Source of the DNA: Gemmatimonadales bacterium
Lineage (GTDB): Bacteria > Gemmatimonadota > Gemmatimonadetes > Palauibacterales > Palauibacteraceae
Direction of reading: 5' to 3'
Assembly (NCBI GenBank): GCA_030636765.1
Contig: DAOVWI010000043.1
Location: 1 to 14,443 of the forward strand
DNA: 14,443 nt
Numbering within the stretch: the first letter of the stretch is position 1; each line of letters starts with the position of its first letter. Below the pieces are notes generated by a model, which ran no database searches, was not told the origin of the DNA, and saw nothing but the letters and a program-made list of their open reading frames with translations. A program made the position numbers and the translations under genes. Shown one piece after another: positions 1 to 6,687 of the stretch.

Positions 1-391
1 CCCAGACGTCGCCCGAAACCGGGATGCTGTCGTGCTTGATGCTGAGCACGTTGAAGTATGCGAGCGTCGTATCCCCGCCACGCGCGAACTCGAGCCGGTA
101 CTCGTCCGTGTATCGGTCCCACGCGTGCTTCCGGTCCGCCACGACCTCGCCCTCTCGTTCCACGATCCACCGGAAGCCGACGAACCGGGTCTCTTCCCAC
201 GCCGTCCGGCCTCCGAGCGCATCCAGGAGCAGATCGGCGACGAGGACGGCTGAATCACGCTCGACCGCTTCGCCTCCCCGAACGGCGGCATCACGTTCCG
301 ATTCGTCGCCCTCTTCTCGCCGACCCTGTGGGCCGCAGGCGATCGATGCAGCGGCGAGTGCGACGATTGCGGTGCTCAGGAGACTTCGCAT
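1..391 (-). CDS. Predicted lipoprotein, C-terminus beyond the window
   Basis: This frame was read by hand on the minus strand from ATG 389-391. It stays open to the window edge (130 codons), so the C-terminus is missing. A GGAGG lies 5 nt before the ATG, which fixes the start. The N-terminus is a lipoprotein-type signal: a hydrophobic stretch at residues 4-18 followed by Cys19 in the context SIAC. Ser at -3 is a slightly unusual lipobox. An acidic, disordered-looking stretch follows (about residues 22-50), then a folded part with LGG-x-x-AW and WDRYT-x-x-YRLEF motifs. I associate that pattern with uncharacterised periplasmic or outer-membrane-associated proteins of environmental bacteria, but I cannot name the family or a substrate. 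The gene lies 176 bp downstream of the topoisomerase gene on the same strand and may be co-transcribed with it. The lipoprotein call is fairly sure; the function is unknown. Confidence 0.75.
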   Translation of the reverse strand, partial: MRSLLSTAIVALAAASIACGPQGRREEGDESERDAAVRGGEAVERDSAVLVADLLLDALGGRTAWEETRFVGFRWIVEREGEVVADRKHAWDRYTDEYRLEFARGGDTTLAYFNVLSIKHDSIPVSGDVW

Positions 392-567
392 GGGAACCTC
401 CGCTTCAGCGGCGTCTTTGGGCGCTCCAGCGACCGCTTCCACGGGCCCTTCCGGCCGGCGAAAGCGAGGCCGGTATCCTACGGCGGGGTGTGGTCCAATC
501 GCCAGATGCGGCTGCTGCCACGCCCGCCAGACGCGCTTGCCGCCAATCGCCAGATGCGCTTGGCGCG
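392..567. other. Intergenic gap between topoisomerase and lipoprotein genes
   Basis: No convincing gene is seen here. The gap holds a three-copy GCCAGA(C/T)GCG direct repeat close to the topoisomerase stop codon and the ribosome binding site (GGAGG) of the lipoprotein gene at its other end. I see no classical hairpin-plus-T-run terminator, so read-through from the upstream gene is possible. Confidence 0.5.
501..562. repeat. Three-copy short direct repeat
   Basis: The core GCCAGAYGCGSYTG occurs at 501-514, 526-539 and 549-562, that is with starts 25 and 23 bp apart. Copies 1 and 3 share a longer identical 16-bp block, CCAATCGCCAGATGCG, at 495-510 and 543-558. All copies lie in the gap just downstream of the topoisomerase stop codon, outside any gene I accept. 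Confidence 0.7.
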
Positions 568-3108
568 TCAGCGATCCGGCGCCAGCTCCAGCTCGGCCTG
601 AACGTCCTCCGCGACGGAGGCGTCCTGCGCGACGGAGGCGTCCTCCGCGACGGAGGTGTCTTCCGCGATGGAGTCGTCCTCGCCGGCGTTCCGCCCGCCT
701 GCAGCGACGTGGAGGGCACGGACCACCGCTTCCCCCTTCAATCCCTTGAGAATCCGGACCGTCGCGGCCCGCCTCGAGCGGGGCTGGAGCCGGTTCCCAT
801 CGCTGGCCAGGAGCTCCCCGGAGTCCAGCTCCCACATCAGCCGGTCGTCGCCTCGCAGCTCGACGAAACCCACCAGGTCTCCGGCCTTCTCGCGGTCTGG
901 AAGGACCCTCACACCCTTGCCGGCCCTCGATTGCAGGCGAAGCTCCGTGAGGGGAAGCCGCTTGCCGTAGCCGAGCGTCGTTGCCAAGCAGAAGCTGGCG
1001 TCTCGACGGGGCGCCTCGGCCGCCACCACCTCGTCGCCCTCCGGCATGTCGATGCCGCGAACCCCACGAGCGCTGCGTCCCATCGGCCGGATCTCCCGCT
1101 CCGCGAAGCGGATGGCCTTCCCCGCGCGGGTGGCGAGGACGAGCTCCGCCGAACCGTCGGTAACGAGGGCCGCTACCACTTCGTCATCTCCGCTCAGTCC
1201 CGCGCCGATGATGCCGCCGGCCCGGGCGTTCGCGTACTCGGCGAGCTCGGTTCTCTTCACCTGACCCTTCCGGGTCACCGTCACCAGAAAACGGTCCTTC
1301 CACTCGCCGACCGGAGTCGCCGACACCACTCGATCGTCCGCCGCGAGAGCGACGAATTCGGAGAGCGCACGGCCGCGCGAGCTCCGGGTCTCTAGCGGCA
1401 GGTCAGAGACGTGGGGTGTGTAGGCGTTGCCCGCGGCGCTCACGACCAGCAACCGGTCGCTGCCCCGGCACAAGAAAGCACGGCGGACGTAGTCGCCGGC
1501 CCGGCTCTCGATCGCCTCGGCTCCCGAGAGGCCGGCGCCGGTGCGGATCGGGAGCGCCTTGACGTAGTCGCGCCGGCTGAGGAGCACGAGCACGGCGCCG
1601 TCCGCGCCGCCCGAGGGGAGGGGAAAGCTGTCACCCTCCAGGATCTCGGTCCGTCGGCCGTCGCCAAAGAGCGAAGTCAGCCGGGAGAGCTCGGACCGCA
1701 GGCTGTGCTTGCGGTGCTCCTCGTGCTCGGCCAGCTGGCGCAGTTCGGCGATCCGTTCTTCGAGTTGGTCCAGCTCCGCATCGAGCTTGCGGTGCTCCAG
1801 AGCGGTCAGCCGAGAGAGGCGCATGGCCAGGATCGCCTCCGCCTGGGGTTCGGTCAGCTTCAGCTCCCTCCGGAGCTTGCTCGCCGCGGACTTCGGCTCG
1901 CGGGAGCCGCGGATGATCTCGATCACGCGGTCGATCGCGTCGAGTGCCGTGAGCAGCCCGCGAACGATGTGGGCCCGCTCTTCCGATTGCCCGAGCTCGT
2001 AGGCGGCCCGCCGCCGGATCACCTCCAGGCGGAAGTCGATGAAGTACTGAAGGGCCTCTTTCAGGGTCATCTCCCGTGGGCGGCCCTCGTGAAGGGCCAG
2101 CATGATGACGCCGAAAGTGGTCCGGAGCTGTGTCCTCTTGAAGAGCGTCTCGACGACGTTCCTGGGGTCGGCGTCCCGCTTGAGCTCGATCACCAGACGG
2201 ATGCCGTCCCGGTCCGACTCGTCGCGAAGGTCGCTGATCGCGTCCGAACGGCCCTGCCGGACCATCTTGGTGATCTGCTCGATCACACGGGTCTTGTTGA
2301 CCTGGTAGGGGAGCTCGGTGATCACCAGCAGATGCTTGCCGTACGCGCCCTCCTCCACGTGGATGCGGGCGCGCATCTCGACGAGCCCGCGGCCCGTCTC
2401 GTACGCCTGCCGGATCCCGCCCCGGCCCCAGATGTAGCCGCCCGTCGGGAAGTCGGGGCCGGTTACGTGGCTCATGAGATCCGCCACCTCGCACTCCGGG
2501 TGGTCGATCAGATGGTCGGCGGCGCTCAGAAGCTCCCGCAGGTTGTGTGGGGGGATCTTGGTGGCCATCCCGACCGCGATGCCGTCGGCACCGTTCAGCA
2601 GCAGGTGGGGGAGACGGGCGGGCAGGGTCTCGGGCTCCTCGAGCCGGCCGTCGAAGTTGGGCCGCCAATCCGCCGTGTCGAGCTCGATCTCGGCGAGGAG
2701 CTCGAGCGCGATCGGGGCCAGCCTCACCTCCGTGTAACGGTAGGCAGCGGGGCTGTCGCCGTCGATCGACCCGAAGTTACCCTGTCCGTCCAGAAGCGGG
2801 TAGCGGAGCGAGAACTCCTGCACCATGCGCACGAGCGTGTCGTAGACCGCGCTGTCACCGTGTGGGTGGTACTTGCCGAGAACATCTCCGACGACCGTGG
2901 CACTCTTCTTGTACGGGCGCTCCGGACGGAGCCCCATCTCGTGCATGGCGTACAGGATCCGGCGGTGCACCGGCTTGAGCCCGTCGCGGGCATCGGGAAG
3001 GGCGCGCTGAACGATCACGCTCATCGAATAGTCGATGAACGAATCCTTCATCTCCTCCTCGATGAGGCGCGGAAGGATCCGCTCGTGCTGAAGGGAAGGC
3101 TTGACCAC
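568..3108 (-). CDS. gyrA: GyrA-family type IIA topoisomerase subunit A (gyrase A or ParC-like)
   Basis: This is the breakage-reunion subunit of an ATP-dependent type II topoisomerase, which cuts and reseals duplex DNA with GyrB/ParE. GTG at 3106-3108 is preferred because GAGGTGA sits 8 nt upstream, giving 846 aa. GTG 3118-3120 would add four residues. Seen: the N-terminal winged-helix/tower core with ERILPRLIEEEM and ALPDARDGLKPVHRR; the quinolone-resistance region with Ser86 and Asp90 equivalent to E. coli Ser83/Asp87, the sensitive state; catalytic Tyr125 in AAYRYTE; a long coiled coil (about 360-480); and a C-terminal beta-pinwheel from about 500. The canonical first-blade GyrA box (QRRGGKG) is absent, and only a degenerate QSRAGKG occurs late in the pinwheel (726-732). 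The protein ends in an acidic tail of four hexapeptide repeats. Family membership is certain. Gyrase versus topoisomerase IV is open, since no gyrB/parE is in the window. Confidence 0.95.
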   Translation of the reverse strand: MVKPSLQHERILPRLIEEEMKDSFIDYSMSVIVQRALPDARDGLKPVHRRILYAMHEMGLRPERPYKKSATVVGDVLGKYHPHGDSAVYDTLVRMVQEFSLRYPLLDGQGNFGSIDGDSPAAYRYTEVRLAPIALELLAEIELDTADWRPNFDGRLEEPETLPARLPHLLLNGADGIAVGMATKIPPHNLRELLSAADHLIDHPECEVADLMSHVTGPDFPTGGYIWGRGGIRQAYETGRGLVEMRARIHVEEGAYGKHLLVITELPYQVNKTRVIEQITKMVRQGRSDAISDLRDESDRDGIRLVIELKRDADPRNVVETLFKRTQLRTTFGVIMLALHEGRPREMTLKEALQYFIDFRLEVIRRRAAYELGQSEERAHIVRGLLTALDAIDRVIEIIRGSREPKSAASKLRRELKLTEPQAEAILAMRLSRLTALEHRKLDAELDQLEERIAELRQLAEHEEHRKHSLRSELSRLTSLFGDGRRTEILEGDSFPLPSGGADGAVLVLLSRRDYVKALPIRTGAGLSGAEAIESRAGDYVRRAFLCRGSDRLLVVSAAGNAYTPHVSDLPLETRSSRGRALSEFVALAADDRVVSATPVGEWKDRFLVTVTRKGQVKRTELAEYANARAGGIIGAGLSGDDEVVAALVTDGSAELVLATRAGKAIRFAEREIRPMGRSARGVRGIDMPEGDEVVAAEAPRRDASFCLATTLGYGKRLPLTELRLQSRAGKGVRVLPDREKAGDLVGFVELRGDDRLMWELDSGELLASDGNRLQPRSRRAATVRILKGLKGEAVVRALHVAAGGRNAGEDDSIAEDTSVAEDASVAQDASVAEDVQAELELAPDR
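603..674 (-). repeat. 18-bp tandem repeat, four units, inside the topoisomerase 3' end
   Basis: The units are 603-620, 621-638, 639-656 and 657-674. Units 1 and 3 are identical, unit 2 differs by one base, and unit 4 by four. The repeat is in frame and encodes the hexapeptide series S(I/V)A(E/Q)D(T/A/V) four times in the acidic C-terminal tail. The identical units also contain the inverted repeat CCTCCG-CGA-CGGAGG, so each could form a small hairpin in DNA or mRNA. Confidence 0.9.
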
Positions 3109-3140
3109 GATCTTTCTCACCTCGGTTTCGGTTCACTTTC

Positions 3141-3169
3141 GGTATAGCGGAAGAGCCCGCTCGACGCAA
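3141..3169 (-). promoter_or_regulatory. Candidate sigma70-type promoter for the topoisomerase gene
   Basis: Read on the minus strand, TTGCGT (3164-3169) and TATACC (3141-3146) are separated by exactly 17 bp. Four of six -10 bases and three of six -35 bases match consensus. The -10 element lies 32 nt upstream of the chosen start codon. An inverted repeat, GCTCGA-N6-TCGAGC (3159-3176), overlaps the -35 and could be an operator. This comes from sequence pattern only. Confidence 0.4.
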
Positions 3170-3209
3170 ATCGAGCCGGTCTGCCCCGGGCGATCCGCGG
3201 GCCCCGCAC

Positions 3210-3238
3210 TTGCCTCGAGGGCGTCGTCGGCGTAATGA
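3210..3238 (+). promoter_or_regulatory. Weak candidate promoter for the stress-protein gene
   Basis: TTGCCT (3210-3215) is followed after 17 bp by TAATGA (3233-3238). The -35 is a fair match (4 of 6) but the -10 is poor (2 of 6). It sits in the divergent region about 44 nt before the GTG start and is the best candidate I could find there. Confidence 0.2.
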
Positions 3239-3281
3239 GCGGCGGCACGGGAATTGGAGAGAACCCAACAAGGAGTACGTC

Positions 3282-4367
3282 GTGGCCGACCGCTATGACC
3301 TCCCGCTCGTCAACTCGGTCCTGCATTCCACCGACTTCTCGAAGGCGGGCCAGCAGGCCTTCGCGCACGCCCTGGCGATCGCGCTGATCCGGAAGACCAG
3401 CCTCACGATCCTCCAGGCCGGGGGGAATCGATCGAAGAGCTGGGACAGCTTCCCCTCCGTCCGCAGAACCCTCGAGCGCTGGGGGATGTTGGAGGTGGGG
3501 AGCCCGCGCTCGGCCGTGTTCGATCAGCTGGCGGTAAGGGTGAAGAAGGTCATCTCGAAGGAGAAGAACCCTCTCGCCGCGTGCCTCGGATACCTGGAGG
3601 ATCACGAGATCGATCTGGTCGTCCTTGCCACCGGCGGGCGGCGGGGACTGCGGCGCCGGCTCAAGTCGTCGACGGCCGAGAACATCGCCCAGCGCTCCCA
3701 GACGATGACGATGTTCGTGCCGGATGGTGGCCGCGGGTTCGTCGCCGCCGGCAGCGGGCGGCTCACGCTGAGTCGGATCCTGGTGCCGATCGCCCACACG
3801 CCAAGCCCCCAGCCGGCGGTGCAGTTCGCGGCCAGGACGGCCAGGGTGGCCGGCGGGGACGTTGGAGTGACCCTCCTGCACGTCGGAGACGCCGCAAACG
3901 TGCCGGAGGTCCACATCCCGGATGATTCGGTCGTCGAATGGACGAGCGAGGTTCGCCAAGGAGAAGCCCCGGACGAGATCGTGGCCGAAGCCGAGAGATC
4001 ATCCGCCAACCTGATCGTGATGACGACGGACGGGCGCGATGTCCTCATCGACGCGCTGAGAGGGAGCCACACGGAGAGAGTGATTCGCCGTGCGCCGTGC
4101 CCGGTGCTCGCGGTGCCGGCCAGCTGGGCCGAGGAGTATCTGTCCGGTCGTCCGCTGGGGGACGTCGTCTCGGAGGAGGGGAAGCGGGAGACGAAGGTGC
4201 TCAAGAAGACGTTTCGCGAAGCGGCACAGAGCCTTCATCCCGACAGGGCAGCCGACGAGGATGATCGGGCGCGCCTTACGGATCTCATGGCGCGCGCCAA
4301 CCGCGCCTACGAGAAGGGCGATCGGGTGGAGATCGAAAGAATCCGGAGGGAGCGGGAGCGAGGATAG
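3282..4367 (+). CDS. Tandem universal stress protein with C-terminal J-domain-like segment
   Basis: The GTG start is chosen because AAGGAG (3270-3275) lies 6 nt upstream, giving 361 aa. An in-frame ATG at 3210 lacks such a site. Two universal-stress (UspA-type alpha/beta) domains are visible. The first (about residues 8-150) contains HSTDFS and a degraded nucleotide motif. The second (about 160-280) contains SRILVPIAHT, then a TTDG-x9-GS stretch and RAPCPVLAVP. That stretch is the G-2x-G-9x-GS ATP-binding signature with only the first Gly replaced. After a linker, residues about 300-350 read like helix II, the HPD loop (His319-Pro-Asp321) and helix III of a DnaJ J domain, without a clear helix I. 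J domains stimulate Hsp70 ATPase through HPD; USPs act in stress survival and signalling. The coupling is inference. The gene is 10 nt upstream of, and probably co-transcribed with, the peptidase gene. Confidence 0.88.
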   Translation: MADRYDLPLVNSVLHSTDFSKAGQQAFAHALAIALIRKTSLTILQAGGNRSKSWDSFPSVRRTLERWGMLEVGSPRSAVFDQLAVRVKKVISKEKNPLAACLGYLEDHEIDLVVLATGGRRGLRRRLKSSTAENIAQRSQTMTMFVPDGGRGFVAAGSGRLTLSRILVPIAHTPSPQPAVQFAARTARVAGGDVGVTLLHVGDAANVPEVHIPDDSVVEWTSEVRQGEAPDEIVAEAERSSANLIVMTTDGRDVLIDALRGSHTERVIRRAPCPVLAVPASWAEEYLSGRPLGDVVSEEGKRETKVLKKTFREAAQSLHPDRAADEDDRARLTDLMARANRAYEKGDRVEIERIRRERERG

Positions 4368-4377
4368 CAGGCCGACG

Positions 4378-6219
4378 ATGTGGCCGGCCGCTCCCCTCCT
4401 GTTCACCCTCCTGCAGGCCGCCGGGCCCGTCCGCCAGGACGAAGCGGGCGGCTACTGGCAGCAGGGCGCCGCGTACACGATCGAGGCCGAGCTGGACGAG
4501 GGGGCCGAGCTCCTCCGGGCGGCCGCGATCTTCGCGTACCGAAACCGCTCCCCGGACACGCTGGATGTCCTGTACTTCCACCTCTACCTGAACGCCTTCC
4601 GGCCGAACAGCCTCTGGGCCCGAACGGAGCGGCGGCCAGGGTACGACTTTCAGTCTCTCTCGCCCGAGGATCAGGCGTTCGAGCGGCTCACCCGGGCCCG
4701 CGCCGGCGGGGCGGATCTCACCGCCGACTACCCGTACGCGCCGGATTCCACCGTGGTCCGGCTCGCGCTTCCCGAGCCGCTCGTGCCCGGGGACTCGGTG
4801 GTGCTGGTGCTGGAGTGGGAGGCTCGCCCCTCGACGCTCTGCCGCCGCCAGTGTCGGTCCGGCCGCCACTACGATTTCGCCCAGTGGTATCCGAGGATCG
4901 CGGTCTACGACCGCGGCGGCTGGCAGGCGCATCCCCTGTATCCGCAGGGCGAGTTCTACGGCGAGTTCGCGCGGTACGATGTGACCCTGGACCTCGCCGC
5001 CGACCAGGTGGTCGGTGCGACCGGCGTTCCCCTCTCGGGTGATCCGGGCTGGCGTCCAGCCTCCTCGAGCTCGGCCCGCGAACCGGCGTACCAGAGGGCG
5101 TGGTACGGTGTGGTGGCTCCGCCGCGGCCGAGTCCCCTGGGACGAGCGGCCCGGCTCTTCCGGTCCGGAGAAGCAGCGCCGGGCCGAAAGCGCGTGCGCT
5201 TCTACGCGGAGCAGGTGCACCACTTCGCGTGGAGCGTCGATCCCGCTTTCCTGTACGAGGGCGGCCTCCTCGAGGCCCGGACGGGCGACGCCGATCCGGC
5301 GGAGATCTCGATCCACGTCCTCTACCGGCCGGAAGACGAGGCCACGTGGGGCGGCGGGATCGCGCTCGAGCGGACGATCGGCGCGCTGCGCTGGCTGGAG
5401 GAGGCCTTCGGGCCCTACCCGTATCCCCAGCTCACGAACCTCCACCGGCTGGAGGGCGGCGGAACCGAGTTCCCGATGCTGGTGATGAACGGATCGGCGA
5501 GCGAAGGGCTGATCTTCCATGAGGTTTCTCACCAGTACGTCCACGGCATCCTCGCGAACAACGAGTGGCGCGAGGCCTGGCTCGACGAAGGGTTCGCCGA
5601 TTTCCTCACGACTTGGTTCCAGGAGCGGCAGGTCGGCCCGGGGGTGTGGACACGGAAGCTCGAGCGTGCGGCGATGCTGGAGCGTAGCGGCATCGCCGAG
5701 CCGGTCGGCACGCCCGCCGAGGAGTTCTCCAGCTTCCCCATGTACGGGGCGATGGCGTACACGAAGGCATCCCTGATCTTCCGGATGCTCCGGGAGCTGC
5801 TGGGCGAGGAGTCCTTTCGGCTGCTTCTCCGAGAGTACTACGCACGCTACCGGCTGCGTCACGTCACCGAAGACGATTTTCGAGGGCTCGCCGAGGAGGT
5901 GAGCGGCCGCTCGCTGGGCTGGTTCTTCGACGCCTGGCTGCACGGCACCGAGACCCTGGACTACGCTATCGGGGATGTCGAGATGGAAATACGGGCGGAC
6001 GGCACGTGGCGGACGCTCGTGGAGATCCGCCGGCTGGGGGGAATCTGGATGCCGATCGCCGTCCGCGTGGACGATGTCGTGGTGATGGCGGAGTCGCGCG
6101 AGCCGCGTCAGCTCGTCGAAGTGGTCACCAGCCGGCGTCCCCGGATCGTCGAGCTGGATCCGGCCGCCCTTCTGCTGGAGGCGGACCGATCCAACAACCG
6201 GGTCGGAACCGGGCGATGA
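4378..6219 (+). CDS. M1-family zinc metallopeptidase, probably exported
   Basis: This is a gluzincin aminopeptidase-type enzyme of 613 aa. The zinc site is complete: HEVSH at 381-385, then exactly 18 residues to Glu404 (HEXXH-x18-E), followed by GFADF. Upstream, residues 360-366 read GGGTEFP at the position of the M1 exopeptidase motif (GAMEN/GGMEYP), with Thr in place of Met. The N-terminal beta-rich domain contains the YDFAQWYPRIAVYD segment typical of M1 members. The first 15 or so residues (MWPAAPLLFTLLQAAG) look like a short signal peptide, although charged residues before the hydrophobic part are missing. The ATG at 4378 is chosen because the longer upstream frame overlaps the stress-protein gene. 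The ribosome site is weak, so coupling to the gene 10 nt upstream is likely. The likely job is peptide trimming in the periplasm or outside the cell; the substrate is unknown. Confidence 0.9.
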   Translation: MWPAAPLLFTLLQAAGPVRQDEAGGYWQQGAAYTIEAELDEGAELLRAAAIFAYRNRSPDTLDVLYFHLYLNAFRPNSLWARTERRPGYDFQSLSPEDQAFERLTRARAGGADLTADYPYAPDSTVVRLALPEPLVPGDSVVLVLEWEARPSTLCRRQCRSGRHYDFAQWYPRIAVYDRGGWQAHPLYPQGEFYGEFARYDVTLDLAADQVVGATGVPLSGDPGWRPASSSSAREPAYQRAWYGVVAPPRPSPLGRAARLFRSGEAAPGRKRVRFYAEQVHHFAWSVDPAFLYEGGLLEARTGDADPAEISIHVLYRPEDEATWGGGIALERTIGALRWLEEAFGPYPYPQLTNLHRLEGGGTEFPMLVMNGSASEGLIFHEVSHQYVHGILANNEWREAWLDEGFADFLTTWFQERQVGPGVWTRKLERAAMLERSGIAEPVGTPAEEFSSFPMYGAMAYTKASLIFRMLRELLGEESFRLLLREYYARYRLRHVTEDDFRGLAEEVSGRSLGWFFDAWLHGTETLDYAIGDVEMEIRADGTWRTLVEIRRLGGIWMPIAVRVDDVVVMAESREPRQLVEVVTSRRPRIVELDPAALLLEADRSNNRVGTGR

Positions 6220-6240
6220 CGGATCAGAACCGGGCGATGA
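6206..6240 (+). repeat. 14-bp direct repeat at the peptidase stop codon
   Basis: GAACCGGGCGATGA occurs at 6206-6219 and again at 6227-6240, a 21-bp period. The first copy supplies the last codons and TGA of the peptidase. The second lies in the 27-bp gap before the convergent gene. It looks like a small local duplication. Confidence 0.75.
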
Positions 6241-6246
6241 AGAGAG

Positions 6247-6675
6247 CTAGGAGCAGAGCAGCTCCTGCGCGGCTTCCTGAGCGGAGCTCGGCTCGACCGG
6301 CCCCGCGATCGTCACCGCGCGCTCGCCCTTGCCATCGGGCAGGTGGAGAAGAAGGGGGCCGAGCGGCGGAGCGTCCCCCGAGCGGCCCGCACGTCCGGAA
6401 GCATCGACCACGACCAGGCGTCCTGGCGAGACGTGGTTCGCCAGCCAACTCCCATAACGGATCCAGATGAGAAGGGGGTTCTCCGAGCCTTCCTCGACGG
6501 CCGCTCGGACCTCGGTATCGTAGCGTTCCACGGCCTCCTCGTAGAGAAGGATATCGGTTGCCTTCAGGCTTCGGAGGATCGTCCGATAGACGGGCTGGAC
6601 GTCGCGGATCCCGTGTCGCGCCAGTGCGGCTTCGTAGCGTTCGGCAGCTCGATCCGTACCGGCCGCGTCGGACAT
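6247..6675 (-). CDS. Conserved-looking hypothetical protein downstream of rho
   Basis: This is a 142-aa soluble-looking protein that I do not recognise. ATG 6673-6675 is supported by GGAG 4 nt upstream, and the gene begins 12 nt after the rho stop on the same strand, so co-transcription with rho is likely. The N-terminal half (about 5-65) is predicted to be helical, with many charged residues (ERYEAALARHG, EEAVERYDTEV). The middle has a hydrophobic, aromatic segment, NPLLIWIRYGSWLANHVSPG, leading into RLVVVDASGRA, which could be a beta strand. I see no signal peptide, membrane helix, cysteine pair or catalytic motif. It converges with the peptidase gene, whose stop is 27 bp away. Function unknown. 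Confidence 0.75.
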   Translation of the reverse strand: MSDAAGTDRAAERYEAALARHGIRDVQPVYRTILRSLKATDILLYEEAVERYDTEVRAAVEEGSENPLLIWIRYGSWLANHVSPGRLVVVDASGRAGRSGDAPPLGPLLLHLPDGKGERAVTIAGPVEPSSAQEAAQELLCS

Positions 6676-6687
6676 GGCGCTCCGTTC

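Noticed and set aside
568..674. 18-bp repeat as a CRISPR-like array
   Set aside because: Units are directly adjacent with no spacers, in frame, and inside a coding tail.
1411..3147. Long plus-strand frame (578 codons) opposite the topoisomerase gene
   Set aside because: It is antisense to an unmistakable GyrA-family gene. Its product lacks domain character, and long antisense frames are expected in GC-rich codon usage.
4285..5943. Minus-strand frame of 552 codons opposite the peptidase
   Set aside because: Antisense shadow; the plus strand has a full M1 zinc signature.
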